DNA of 64,000 bases from Lithodes maja (lineage: Eukaryota > Arthropoda > Malacostraca > Decapoda > Lithodidae), in assembly GCA_037953745.1 (NCBI GenBank), contig JBAKBP010007955.1, forward strand, positions 1-64,000, written 5' to 3'. Both the position numbers and the translations under genes were made by a program. Under the pieces are notes generated by a model that did not search any database, was not told the DNA's origin, and saw nothing but the letters and a program-made list of their open reading frames with translations. Every line of letters starts with the position of its first letter. Within the stretch, counting starts at the first letter, position 1. Positions 1 to 10,334 of the stretch are shown here, in pieces.

Positions 1-573
1 GTGCATTGTCGGAGTACTTCTTTTATATGTTTGCCATTTACTACTGTCTATTCTTATAATTCTTCTTATGTCAATTTAAAGCCTTTAATATTACTTAATT
101 GCCAGTGTGTTGCTTATTGAATTGCTGTTCAAAATCCGATACTTACTTCTTACGAGTATCCGAGAAGCATCTAACTTTATCAGAAGATTCCTTGCTCGAT
201 GCTCGAGGACTATTGTTTAACGTAACGTAATAGTGCCGATCCGAAGTAGAGGGTGGAGGACTTCTTAAGTTCTTAGTCAAGGGTGGATTACTTCGGCTTC
301 GGCCAACACTATTCTTTGGTGTTGTTGTATTTACTTCTTTGTTTGATTGTTGACCAGACTAGATAACTCCCGTCTCTTTATTAGTCTGTTGTGAAACGCT
401 AGTACCGAGTTCTTGTATACCCCGTTATAGCAGATAGAACTCTGGAGGGTATTGGTGTTTTTTGTTCGGCTGGCAGTACTCTGGGGTTGGGATCGTGTGT
501 TTCCGTTGTGGCAGCGAGCCATACTCGAGTCCTGTTTGAGAGCCCTAGTGTACCCGAGTGCCCGGTCGTAACA
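1..573 (+). repeat. 5' LTR of copy A (3' part only)
   Basis: Ends in CGGTCGTAACA, the shared terminus of every full LTR of this family here. It corresponds to the last 573 bases of the 3' LTR at 9094-9666 with one substitution, so the two LTRs have hardly diverged and the insertion is recent, barring gene conversion. Confidence 0.95.
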
Positions 574-575
574 AA

Positions 576-590
576 TGGCGACCTTGCTTA
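576..590 (+). other. putative primer binding site, copy A
   Basis: Two bases after the LTR the sequence reads TGGCGACCTTGC. The opening TGG would pair with the CCA end of a tRNA, and TGGCGACC resembles tRNA-Arg-type primer sites of other Gypsy elements; the downstream bases fit less well. Copies B (39110-39121) and C (from 56251) are the same. Confidence 0.5.
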
Positions 591-787
591 GGATTTTGTG
601 AACAGTATAAATTTTTGCAGAGTTGTACAACATTTGTTTGTTTGTACTTTAGCGTGCATATTGAAGAATATTTTTTTTTGTATGGCAATTAGTAGAGCAT
701 TTAAGAGACTCCAGTTAATTTAGTAATTAGTGCGTGCATAAGGAAGTTTAACACTTTTGTCTCAAGAATTTTTTTGTGGACTTCAGT

Positions 788-1100
788 ATGTCGTGCCCTA
801 GCACTGACGAGGAGCGAGAGATGCCATTTGAAGAGGTGCCGTTAGTAATCAGTGAGGAGGATGCTAGAGTTTTTGTGAGTAAGCGGTACCACGTGACGGA
901 GGAGAGGCTGACTGGGGTGGATATTAATGGCTTGCACCTGATAGCCAAGGTTTTGGGCCTATCCAATGTAATAGGGATGTCCAAGAGGGAGCTGATCTCC
1001 TGGGTGTTGCGTGGGCGACATGGGGTTTCGGAGGAGAGGGCGTTTGGGGGGGTTCCTCCCCAGATCCCCTCTCACTCGACTCCCACAGTGCCGTCCACTC
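788..1100 (+). pseudogene. gag N-terminal part, copy A (interrupted by LINE)
   Basis: Open frame beginning at the ATG at 788 (Met-Ser-Cys-Pro-Ser), a start shared with copies B (38910, minus strand) and C (56467), about 104 codons long before the LINE insertion at 1101. It is the N-terminal domain of Gag, the structural protein that would form particles in the cytoplasm. This domain has no motif I recognise; it is followed in the intact copies by a proline-rich linker. The reading continues after the LINE at about 3870. The residues are nearly the same as in B and C. Confidence 0.85.
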
Positions 1101-1209
1101 AGTTTTTTTTTTTTTTTTTTTTTTTTTTCTATGTGATTGAGGGAGGCAAAAGGCATAACTGCCTATAGCGAGTGCCTCCCCCATAGTTGAAAGAGTGACA
1201 GGGCCAAAA

Positions 1210-2414
1210 TCAAGGGACGTTCGAGCCAAAATGCCTGGACACACGGAGTTTGAAGCAATTTAAGTCATAGGAAGAGGGAAAGACTGATTCTGGGAGAGAG
1301 TTCCAGAGCTCAGATGTAGAGTAGAAGAAAGTTTGAGAGTAACGTTTCACTCTTGGGTTGGAGAGTTGCACAGAGTAGGGGTGGGATTGAGTTGCAAGAC
1401 GGGTACCACGTGCCCTACGTAAAGGAGGTGGTATGCACTGGGATAGCTCTGAGGAACACTGATTATTATAGTAGCGATAGAATAGCGAGAGAGATGCAAC
1501 ATTGCGGCGAAGAGAGAGAGATTGCAGAGAGTTGGTGAGTGGACGGGAGTTAATGATACGAAAGGCCTTCCTTTCAACTTTGTATAGGAGAGCGGTGTGA
1601 GAGGAACCTCCCCACACATGTGAACAATACTCAATACAAGGGCGCACTATGCCCCTGTACAGAGCAAGAAGCTGTGCAGGGGAAAAGAACCCCCTAAGGC
1701 GGTTGAGCACACCCAGCTTCTGGGAGGCTGCCTTAGCAAGACTGGTAATATGGTCCTTCCAAATGAGAGCAGAAGAAAAAGAGACACCAAGAATATTGAG
1801 AGAAGATGAAGGGTTGATTTTTGTATTGTTGAAGAATAAGGGATAGTCCGCTGGGAGATCCTGACGGGTAGATAGATGGAGAAATTGGGTTTTGGAAGCA
1901 TTAAAATTAACAAGGTTTTCTCTGCCCCAATTGGAAATAGTATTTAGATCAGAATTTAAGAGTTATATGGCTTCATTACGTTTGTCGTTGAGGGATTGCT
2001 GGCTGGGACGTTCTGAAAAACTAATGGAGTAGTGTAAGGTTGAGTCGTCTGCGTATGAATGGATGGGAATTAAGGTACAGTTAAGGAGATCATTTATAAA
2101 AATTAGAAAGAGAATAGGAGATAGGACAGAGCCCTGAGGAACACCGGAGTTTATAGGGTGAGGAAGTGAACAATGGCCGTCCACAACCGCAGCTATGGAA
2201 CGGCCGGAAAGGAAATTAGAGACAAAGGCACAGATGGAGGGATAGAAACCGAAGGAGAAATTAGAAGGAGAATTTAGAAATTAAAGATTTATGCCAGACT
2301 CTATCGAAGGCTTTCGATATGTCTAGTGCAATAGAAAAAGTCTCACCGAAGTCCCGAAAGGAGGATGACCAAGAGTTAGTAAGATATGAAAGAAGATCAC
2401 CAGTAGAGCGACCC
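1210..2414 (-). pseudogene. LINE reverse transcriptase, 3' half (thumb and C-terminal region)
   Basis: Minus-strand translation gives GVPQGSVLSP, then YADDSTLH at 2044-2055 (the catalytic YADD box), then a C-terminal tail rich in tryptophan and arginine motifs (ALYRGIVRPCIEYCSHVW, LWNSLP) typical of Jockey/CR1-type LINEs, ending at 1210. The frame is broken: TAA at 1963-1965 stands where Gln is expected, and a frameshift lies between 2184 and 2415. It would have made cDNA at a nicked target site. The same family as the LINE at 24554-27515, judged by the DDSTLH box and C-terminal similarity. Confidence 0.85.
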
Positions 2415-2418
2415 TTAA

Positions 2419-3046
2419 CCTCTGAAGTGCGCACGGGGGTAAATGAAAACCTCCCCCTGTGCTGACGTATTTGAGGTTTTTCGTCACTAAAATATTCATT
2501 GTACCATTAATAGCATTAATAATTATCCATATGCGCCTATTATGGGTTGATTATAAAGGTATTAACCTGAAACAACAATAAAACGAGTGAAAACAGCGTT
2601 TGGATGGTCAAAATCGGAGATATAGCCCGCGAGTTGTATAATCTATGGGTGAGGCAAACTCCTTTCCCGCCAATTTCCCCCAAGGCCACTGAGACACAGT
2701 CGATCGATACTCTCTCTCTCTCTCTTGCACTCGATGGCCATCAGTGATGACAACACCCTGCTTGCAACTCGCTAATGTTAGCACGAAAATATACCTCAGA
2801 ATAAGGGAATAATAGGGAAAATAGGTGATAACTGAGGAATAGGAGGAAAGTGGGGAAGGAGGGGAGGTAGAGGACTGAGATTTTGCATGGCCCAGGGGCC
2901 AAACAAAAAATAAAAAATAAAAAAAAATAAAAATAAAAAAAAAAAAAATTTCGATGTAAAAAGTTGATTTTTAGTTTTACTTACTCCAGAGAGTCTTCCC
3001 GCAGTCCGCCGGCCGAACTCTAAAGAGTCTTCCCGCAGTTCCCGGG
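2419..3046 (+). mobile_element. TTAA-flanked piggyBac-like MITE, copy 1
   Basis: Flanked by TTAA at 2415-2418 and 3047-3050. Ends are imperfect inverted repeats: CCTCTGAAGTGCG at one end and CCCGGGAACTGCG (read inward) at the other, 9 of 13 matching. Removing the element plus one TTAA restores the LINE RT frame (QYGF-LKGRSTGDL), so the boundaries are exact. No coding capacity; contains a CT tract (2709-2726) and an A-rich block (2905-2948). A second copy lies inverted at 50195-50832. Confidence 0.88.
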
Positions 3047-3050
3047 TTAA

Positions 3051-3852
3051 GGAAGCCATACTGGCGATCTGAGAGCAGATTATGAGAAGAGAAATGCTTA
3101 AGAAATTTGGAAGCAAGAATAGTTTCAAAAACTTTAGAAAGACAAGAGATAAGAGCAATTGGACGATAGTTGGAGGGTTGAGAGCGGTCACCCTTCTTTG
3201 GGACAGGTTGAATGTGAGCAAACTTCCAGCATGAAGGGAAGACGTTAGAGGATAGACAGAGACGAAAGAGTTTGCCTAGGCAGGGAGTCAGCACGGAAGC
3301 ACAGTTTTTGAGAACAACAGGAGGAACACCGTCCGGACCGTACGCCTTATTAGTGTTAAGCCCAGAGAGGGTAGAAAGTACATCTTTAGAAGAGATTAGG
3401 ATATTAGGCATAAGTAAGAGAGAGGAGGGCGGAGAGGGAGGAATAGCACCGGAATCATCCAAGGTGGAGTTTCTAGCAAAAGTTTGAGCGAAGAGTTTAG
3501 CTTTGTCAGAGGAAGAAGTGATGGTTGTGCCATCAGAGTGGGAAAGGGGAGGGAAAGACGAGGAAGAGAAATTGTTGGAGAGGTTTTTGGCTAGATGCCA
3601 GAAAGCTTGGGAAGAGCTAGAGTTGGATAGTTCAGTGCATTTATTATTGATGAAAGAGTGTTTGGCAAGTCGAAGAACAGATTTGGCTTGATTCCGGGCA
3701 GAAACATATGAAGAATGAGAGTCTTGAGTTTTAAGGCGTCGGTACCGTTTGAATGCTTCCTCCTTATTGCGGACAGCAGTAGAACAGGCGTGAGTAAACC
3801 AAGATTTTTTAGCATTAGTCTGAGAGAAAGAGAATGGAATGTATGCTTCCAT
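3051..3852 (-). pseudogene. LINE reverse transcriptase, 5' half
   Basis: Minus-strand open frame of about 267 codons covering the linker between endonuclease and RT and the first RT boxes: KAYGPDGVPPVVLKN, HIQPVPKKGDRSQPSNYRPI, and ending at DRQYGFL where the MITE enters. These are the RT fingers/palm motifs of APE-type LINEs. The protein continues at 2414 after the MITE. The endonuclease part is absent, consistent with 5' truncation on integration at about 3869. Confidence 0.85.
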
Positions 3853-3869
3853 GCCCGATAGGATGTCCG

Positions 3870-4780
3870 GAGTTACCGGAGGTTAGCACTCTCCCACAGT
3901 GGGATGAGAATTGGCAGATTGGAGTGCCCTCGGGTGGTGCACATGGTGGTTCCCCAGTTTTTGCCCCCCCTCCTTCAGTAGTGGCAGCTTCCTCTTCCTG
4001 CCTGTCTCCCGATATGGTATTTAGACTTGAGCTGGCTAAGATTGAGGCTGAGACGAGGAGGCAGGAGGATGAGACGAGGAGGCATGAGATTGAGGTTAGG
4101 AGGCACGAGGCTGAGCTTAGGTACGACTCAGAGAAATATTGTGCTCAAATAGATTTAGATAAGACTCGTGCAGAGTCGACAGGGACTCGGATGGGCCGTG
4201 AGGGCCAAGTAAGAGAACAGTCCTTGTCCCACTTAGTCAAATTGGTGCCGGCATTTAGTGAAACTGAAGTCACAGAATTTTTTAATCGTTTTGAGAAGAA
4301 GTGTAGGGAGCATAATTGGCCTGAAGAGAAGTGGGCAGCTCTAGTCTCTTCAAGACTTACGGGTAAGGGTCTGAAGGCTTATGATGCACTGCCTTTAGAG
4401 TCTTGCATTGACTACCCAGAATTGAAGAGAGCTGTCCTACGGGCATACGAGTTGCAACCAGAAACATATCGATTGAAGTTTCGGGGTGTTACAAAGACTA
4501 GGGAAGCGACCTTTCTTGAACATGCCCGGGACTTAAAAGATGCACTTACAAACTGGACACGTTCTGAGAAAGCTGAGACGGCCGAACAGTTGACTGAGCT
4601 GTTTCTGCTCGAGCAGTTTTATAAGTGTACTGGTGCAGAAATGACTTTAACTATTAAAGAAAAGAACTCAAAAACTCTACAGGAGGCAGCTGAGATGGCT
4701 GACCTCCGGCTATCGCTAATTCGTGGGTGCGGGTATGCCCAGCGTAGTGAGGCAGGTAACAAGGGGCCTGACGCCCCACC
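3870..4780 (+). pseudogene. gag, capsid part, copy A
   Basis: Continuation of the copy A gag after the LINE. It holds the proline-rich linker, an Arg/Glu-rich coiled-coil-like repeat (ETRRQEDETRRHEIEVRRHE), and the capsid region: EVTEFFNRFEKKCREHNWP, AYELQPETYRLKFRG and ETAEQLTELFLLEQFYKC. The last block resembles the SCAN domain, known to derive from a Gmr1-like Gag capsid. At about 4788-4796 a run of nine Cs replaces the seven Cs of copy C, a +2 shift that throws translation out of frame. Confidence 0.85.
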
Positions 4781-4796
4781 CCCCCCCGAGTTAGTG

Positions 4797-6271
4797 ATAT
4801 ACATTATGCAAACAAGTACAAGAGCCATGATACCAAGACTGACCACAAGACTAGCACCGTCCCATTTAAGAAGGGGCCGGGCCCTTCCCAGTACCAAGGG
4901 AAGCCCAGAGGGGAGTTGGAGTGTTATCATTGTCATGAAAAGGGGCACTTTGCAAGAGTCTGTCCTAGCAAACCACCTACAGCAGCTGTGTCTTTGGCCT
5001 GCAACATTGGTGTGTCTCCGAAATCTTCTGAGTTTGCCCGGGGCAGTTCGTCAGAGGCTGAGGCACAGCCAATGCAGAAGCACCTGGGAGGCTCGAACCC
5101 TGCTCAGGATGTTTTTTGCGACCATAGAGGACGGGGTTGCGTGATGTGGGCGGGGCGCAAGCATGGAGTAGAGGTCTTGCGTGATACAGGTGCTTCCCAG
5201 ACTCTGATGAATAACTTGACTGGCTACCCTATAAATGCGGCTCGGGTGGTAGTGGTGCAGGGTATTAATGCAACTCGGTCATACCCGCTGGTGCGGTTGG
5301 AGTTGGAGGTGGATGGTGTGGCACGTGAATTGGATGTCGGGATTGTGGAGAAACTGCCAGTGGAGGGCGTCGACCTTCTTCTCGGCAACGACTTTGCAAT
5401 GCCCGCTTCTGAGGTTCTACCCTTAGTCGTTGCCGAGAGGCCGGCCGATGTGAGTGGGGAAGAGCAAGAGTGGGTCGAGCGGTGCCAGACACAACCCATG
5501 GCGTGTGTTGTCACCCGAGCTCGGGCAGATAAAGTGTCACAGCCTAGTCCTCCGTCTTCAGACCAGCAGAGGAACGATCAACAGGAGGAGGCTAAAGCTG
5601 GAGTTGGTTTTAAGAGTTTTGACTCGGCGGCTCTCCTGGGTGATTCAGTATTGGCCCCTATGTTAGAGTCTGGAGAGGCCCCAGGACCTGTCACAGCTAG
5701 TGAGGAGGTAGGGCAGGAAGAGACTCCGAGGCAGCAACGTTACACACGGAGAGAAAAAAGGGTTGCTCAGTTTGATATTGGGGGAGGACTTGGGTTGCTT
5801 CGGAAGCATCTAGACAGGTTGGTTCCTTCAGATATTTGTAAACTGCAGTTGGAGGATCCGGAAGTTCAGAAGTGTGGTAATGGTGCTGTCGAGATCAAAC
5901 ACGAGGACGGGGAAGCATGTCATGTGAACCTGTTGGAGGAGTTTGTGAGGCAACCACCTGAGCATCCTGCTGTCCCTGCGTTGGTCTGCCGCGGCCAAGG
6001 TGGAGAAGGAGAGGGGGGCAGTAGGGCACAGGTGGAGGAGAGTAGGGATTGTCATGTCTCGGCGGAGCAGTGGGCGGGGGACACGAGTCTGGTGGCTGTG
6101 GAAGCGCTAGAGCACCTGCCTGAGCAGCAGTGTGCAGCACTCCAGCACCAGCTCGGTTCATACCCCACTGGTCGTGCCGAGCCCCTGAGTCTCACAACTC
6201 GGGCGGTGCAAGATGTTCCACGGGCAGGTCACGTGAATGTTGAAAGACCGTTAGCCTCGTTGTTTCGGTAG
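4797..6271 (+). pseudogene. nucleocapsid, protease and relict pol, copy A
   Basis: After the C-run shift the correct frame continues: a CCHC knuckle (CYHCHEKGHFARVC, from 4919), an aspartic protease active site DTGA at 5182-5193 with a later LLLGNDF flap-side motif, then a low-complexity linker. Where copy B has about 1.1 kb of integrase, this copy jumps directly to the B-like tail CHVNLLEEFV and then to GSYPTG. The frame ends with TAG at 6269-6271, where copy C has a Trp codon (TGG). Protease would process the polyprotein; integration capacity is missing. Confidence 0.82.
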
Positions 6272-6277
6272 TTCAAG

Positions 6278-7318
6278 GTGGGCGACGAGGCTTTGGCATG
6301 GTTGCCAGGTCAGGGTCGACCCATGGCTGCCAAGGGTGGTGGTAAAAAGGAGGACATTGAGCAGATTGGTGAGGTTGGCTGTGGAGTGGATGTGCCTGGT
6401 CGTCACATAGCCTCCCAATGCTGCTCTAGTCTAATGCAACAGCCCTACCATAGACCGACTGTATCTGGCCATGTATCTAAAAGCGGTGATGCTGAGCAGG
6501 CAGATGTCGTCACAAGGAATGCGGGGGTGCGCATGTACGGTATCGGCGGGGAAGCCTTAGCAATAATGAACTGTGGGAGTGACTGCACAGGTGGTGCTGA
6601 TTGTCCCTCTCATGACCTGGCTGTTCTAGGGACGAAGGTGGAGAAGGAGGGAGACTACAGGTTAGAAGCTGCGGTCTCGGCTGGGTTGTGGGAGGGCACT
6701 GGGCATGTTGTTCGTGGAGACAGTGCAAGGCAGTTGTTTACTAGGCTATGGCAGTACTTTCGCATGTTTGTTGCTTCTCCAGGCCTGATGTACGGGGTAG
6801 AATCCGACATGCAGGCTGGAGATAGTGCAAGGCTCAGTTTAATTCCCTACCGTATAAATCCTGCTCGACAGCCTATGGTGCAAGCAGAGCTGGATGTTGT
6901 GGACGGGAGTGCCTACCAGTGCAATGTTATGCCTGACGGACTTAAGAATGCACCAGCAACGTTTCAGAACCTGATGAATGAAATTGTAAAGGACGATGAT
7001 GGGCTGGAGCATCCTGTTAGTTTCTGCTCGGAGAAGTACAATTCGGCCCAGGGGAGCTGCTCTGTTGTCGAGGAGGAGCTGCTGGCGGTTGTGCTTGCGC
7101 TGGGGCATTTCGAGGTCTATGTTCCAGCCTATGGTCCGGTCGTTGTAGTTTACCCAGATCATCAACCTCTCAAGATCTTGAACCAGTTTCACAATCGGAA
7201 TATGAGGCTGACCAGGTGGTCACTAAGGTTATTGGTATATAACCTGGACATACGCCATATTGCCGGTTGTGACAACGTGGTTGCAGATGGTCGTTCAAGG
7301 GTATATGATCCTGGGTAG
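6278..7318 (+). pseudogene. chimeric integrase-tail, RT fragment and RNase H end, copy A
   Basis: In frame with the preceding part apart from the TAG. It opens with FKVGDEALAWLPGQGRPMAAK, which looks like the C-terminal GPY/F-side tail of a Gypsy integrase, continues with about 170 residues I do not recognise, then AGDSARLSLIPYRINPARQP (RT N-terminal box), then CNVMPDGLKNAPATFQNLMN (RT palm). RT then breaks off before the YLDD box and rejoins in RNase H (HPVSFCSEKYNSAQ, VVEEELLAVVLALGHFEVYV, VVVYPDHQPL). The key RNase H DAS box is absent. A catalytically dead product is expected. Confidence 0.75.
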
Positions 7319-7805
7319 ATTAACACACGGGTAGCCTCCTGCTTTAGTTTGAATAGTATTTTGCGCTTGGTGCTTGTTGGCTCGCGATTGTAGCCCAGCG
7401 TATTGGGTCGTAAAGCAGGAGTTGAGCGTTTGGTATAGAAGAAAATAGGCTGCCCTTATAGTGCAGCCGGAAAAAACATATTAAAGTATAAAAAAATCAT
7501 ATAAAAACTCTTTCTTTTTGATATAGATAATTGTATAAGTTTGTCATAGCCTATTGAGTTTGAGTAGTCCACGAACTATCAAACGGCTGAGCTGCTGTAA
7601 GCTCGCTCTGGGAGCATGATATTGTGTCTTTTGCTATTGTTGGGAGGAGTTATAAAATGTGAATTTTTGTTTAATAATAAGATGTGTTTTAGTGATAAAC
7701 TCAGCTTTGTTTTAGTGTCATGCAGTCGCTGGGTGTGAGGGGCTTGATGGGGTTCTGTGTGTCAGATTTTAGCTCAGGGTTGAGCAAGTCAAATCTTGGG
7801 GGAGG
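7319..7805 (+). other. 3' untranslated region and polypurine tract, copy A
   Basis: Noncoding stretch between pol and the 3' LTR, conserved in B (33265-33778) and C (60187-60670). It ends in TCTTGGGGGAGG (7794-7805) immediately before the LTR, the polypurine tract that primes plus-strand DNA synthesis. Confidence 0.8.
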
Positions 7806-9666
7806 TGTGACGCATGTCGAGTATGAGCATGCTGTACAGAACGCCCAGTCATGCCCCACTCTCGCTAGGATCGTCAGGGCAGGAACTTTGGCTGTAGTCT
7901 GTGTAGAGTTTCCTAACTTAGTTTATGTGAGCCGTTGTACTATAAGTATTGTAAATATGTATTTTGTTTTCATCTGAGTCAACGAGTTCTATTTTATATC
8001 ATTAGTTATGAGTGTTGTGTGTGGGACATAAGTGTAATGATGAGAGGAGAGAGAGAGAATACGTAACGGGGGACAGTGAGTGCGCCATGCGGCAGGTAGG
8101 CCTAATTCCCTCCTCCCTCCTCCCTCCTCCCCCTCAGTGCGTGGGAAATCCTTTGTCGATCCCAGATTGAGAGAGAATATTACGTAATGATTGCTAGTGG
8201 GCGGTCCTTAGTAGTTGGCGATATGCTCACTAGAGGGCCGAGTATAAAAAGGGAGGTCTCGCCGCATTTTCCTCAGAACTCATTAGGCAAAGCGACTTCT
8301 CATATCCCTTGCAACTATATATATTCTTCCGACTGATGTGAACTTTCCCTACTCTCTGTACCGCCTACCTTCTTCTTTTCCCGAACCCTTTTTAACCTCA
8401 ATGACCCCTTTGGTGCAGATTTAGTCAGCCAAAGTATTGTCGCTTGAGTTCTCACGAGATAATTATATGCCTATTAGATAGCCTATTTTGGAAGGGATAA
8501 CTAGAATAGGATTGATTAATGTTTGTTGCACTCGTATATGCATTTCCCTGTGTATGATTATTCATGTTCCTGTTTTCTGCTGATCTAGGTGATGCTAGAC
8601 TGGGATAAGGCTACTAGAGTTGTGATTCCCGATGTGTATTAGGTTTTGTTGAACCTGTACAATCGCAACGGAGACTTGGAAAGCCTAGGTGGTCTTTCTG
8701 ACTGTGTACCTTGTGAGTTTAGCACTGTGTTGCGAGTGAGGGCTTTTGCCTCTGCCACCCAGCACTGTGCTAACTCATTTGCTTGACTTTGAGAGGATCG
8801 CCAGGAGAGAACCAGATACTAGTGATCTGGATCTCTCAAGAGAGCATCCCGTCAATTACCGTAATTTGGCCGCACAGTCTAAGGACCTCGCTAGGCTACG
8901 AGCCGCTTGCTCAGCCATTGTTTCCTAGCCTACTACATCCCAGCTAGACTTTGCTCGGTCAGCAGATACAGCATAGTATTGAAGCTTTCCATATGTATGT
9001 AATTGTTTATGCACTATTGATTTCATGTGTGGCACGCATAGCTACTTTAGAGATTAGTGGCCCCCCGAGCACAATCCTAGTAGGCTATTGCCAGTGCATT
9101 GTCGGAGTACTTCTTTTATATGTTTGCCATTTACTACTGTCTATTCTTATAATTCTTCTTATGTCAATTTAAAGCCTTTAATATTACTTAATTGCCAGTG
9201 TGTTGCTTATTGAATTGCTGTTCAAAATCCGATACTTACTTCTCACGAGTATCCGAGAAGCATCTAACTTTATCAGAAGATTCCTTGCTCGATGCTCGAG
9301 GACTATTGTTTAACGTAACGTAATAGTGCCGATCCGAAGTAGAGGGTGGAGGACTTCTTAAGTTCTTAGTCAAGGGTGGATTACTTCGGCTTCGGCCAAC
9401 ACTATTCTTTGGTGTTGTTGTATTTACTTCTTTGTTTGATTGTTGACCAGACTAGATAACTCCCGTCTCTTTATTAGTCTGTTGTGAAACGCTAGTACCG
9501 AGTTCTTGTATACCCCGTTATAGCAGATAGAACTCTGGAGGGTATTGGTGTTTTTTGTTCGGCTGGCAGTACTCTGGGGTTGGGATCGTGTGTTTCCGTT
9601 GTGGCAGCGAGCCATACTCGAGTCCTGTTTGAGAGCCCTAGTGTACCCGAGTGCCCGGTCGTAACA
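7806..9666 (+). repeat. 3' LTR of copy A
   Basis: Starts TGTGACGCATG (the exact 5' base is uncertain by two, since TG occurs twice) and ends CGTAACA: 1,861 bp. It contains the promoter TATA box at 8243-8250. It differs more from the LTRs of B and C than those do from each other (for example, it lacks the TGTAAGAGCC variant). Confidence 0.93.
8243..8250 (+). promoter_or_regulatory. LTR TATA box
   Basis: TATAAAAA preceded by a conserved GAGGGCCGAG; the same block occurs in every full LTR here (C: 54834-54841 and 61103-61110; B minus strand: 32836-32843 and 40540-40547). Conservation and position suggest the retrotransposon promoter, with the start site some 25-30 bases downstream. Confidence 0.6.
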
Positions 9667-9702
9667 GGTGTCCCGAGTTTGAATCCCGGGAGGACCATAT
9701 GC
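9667..9702 (+). other. tRNA 3'-half-like remnant abutting the LTR
   Basis: Directly after the LTR, CCCGAGTTTGAATCCCGGG resembles a tRNA T-arm (B box with one mismatch) followed by GGACCA. No 5' half is present, so this may be a SINE or tRNA fragment used as target by copy A. Too short for certainty. Confidence 0.3.
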
Positions 9703-10334
9703 TTGCATTAGTTTATTCAAGTGCATTGGTGTTTTTAATGGATGATTAATGTTAATAACGTGGTGTTACTTTATTGTATATGTAAAGGTAAAATAATGGT
9801 TTATAGTTCAAATGATGTCTTTGGAAGTGATAACATGGCCAAAACAAGGCTGTTTCCTGTACATTTCCTTGTAGTCATTCTCATCTACACTCAAATATTC
9901 AAACAAAATTGCTCCAGTTTGACACCCTGTGGGGAAGTATGGGGAAGGAGGAAAGTGCGAGATGGGGAGGAGGGGAGAGAGGGGGGAAGGGAGGGAAGGA
10001 GGGAGGGATGGGGGAGAGAAGGAAGGAAGGAGGAGGGTGGGAGGTAGAGGAGGAAGGAAGGATAGAAGGAAGGAGGGGGGAGAGAGAAAGAATGAAAGGC
10101 CGGTTCACACGGACAGTTTTTGTTTCCAATTCTCTCCCCCGACCTTCAAGGACGGGGAGAGTTGCTGTACAAATTCCCTGTGAAATTCAAAAAGTGTTCA
10201 CACGAGAGAGTCGAGCCAAAGGTAGGGACTGTGGACGGAGAATTGCCAAGCAGAAAACGCGTGGACCACAACGCACACATATGGAGGATGAACAAAGGAG
10301 AGCGTTTGGTGTGATTGCGGCGTTTTTGACTATA
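9703..10334. other. intergenic; purine-rich tract and possible Harbinger left end
   Basis: 9929-10095 is a GGA/GAA-rich low-complexity tract. From about 10098 the sequence GGCCGGTTCACACGG resembles Harbinger-type termini, and an ATG at 10281 starts MEDEQRRAFGVIAAF, reminiscent of Harbinger transposase N-termini, cut off by the piggyBac insertion at 10335. These last points are weak. Confidence 0.3.

Larger units (their letters stand above)
1101..3869 (-). mobile_element. 5'-truncated non-LTR retrotransposon (Jockey/CR1-like), nested in gag of copy A
   Basis: In copy C the gag sequence across this point is continuous (56780), while here about 2.77 kb is inserted. The insert starts on the + strand with a T run (1101-1128), the poly(A) tail of an antisense LINE, and carries reverse transcriptase on the minus strand up to about 3852. 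The endonuclease domain is missing, so the element is 5'-truncated. A TTAA MITE is nested inside (2419-3046). The flanks hold only an imperfect duplication around GTCC..AG. Confidence 0.88.
1..9666 (+). mobile_element. Ty3/Gypsy LTR retrotransposon copy A, nonautonomous form, 5' end outside window
   Basis: Two long terminal repeats enclose a gag-pol remnant. The right LTR is 7806-9666, and window bases 1-573 match 9094-9666 with no gaps and one difference (T at 151, C at 9244). Behind the 5' LTR is a primer-binding-like TGGCGACC and before the 3' LTR a purine tract, as expected for an LTR retrotransposon. Internal coding order is gag, CCHC knuckle, protease, integrase and RT fragments, RNase H-like end; the integrase core and RT active site are absent. 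A LINE interrupts gag at 1101-3869. The target duplication cannot be checked because the 5' end is off the window. Confidence 0.93.

Noticed and set aside
6510..7192. Minus-strand frames opposite copy A pol
   Set aside because: Antisense shadows; identical shadows occur at the same places in copy C.
7720..7977. An env-like or accessory gene near the 3' LTR of copy A
   Set aside because: The frame straddles the polypurine tract and LTR and is not conserved in copies B or C.
9667..9702. A genuine tRNA gene
   Set aside because: Only a T-arm-like 3' portion exists; no D-arm, anticodon arm or acceptor 5' strand.
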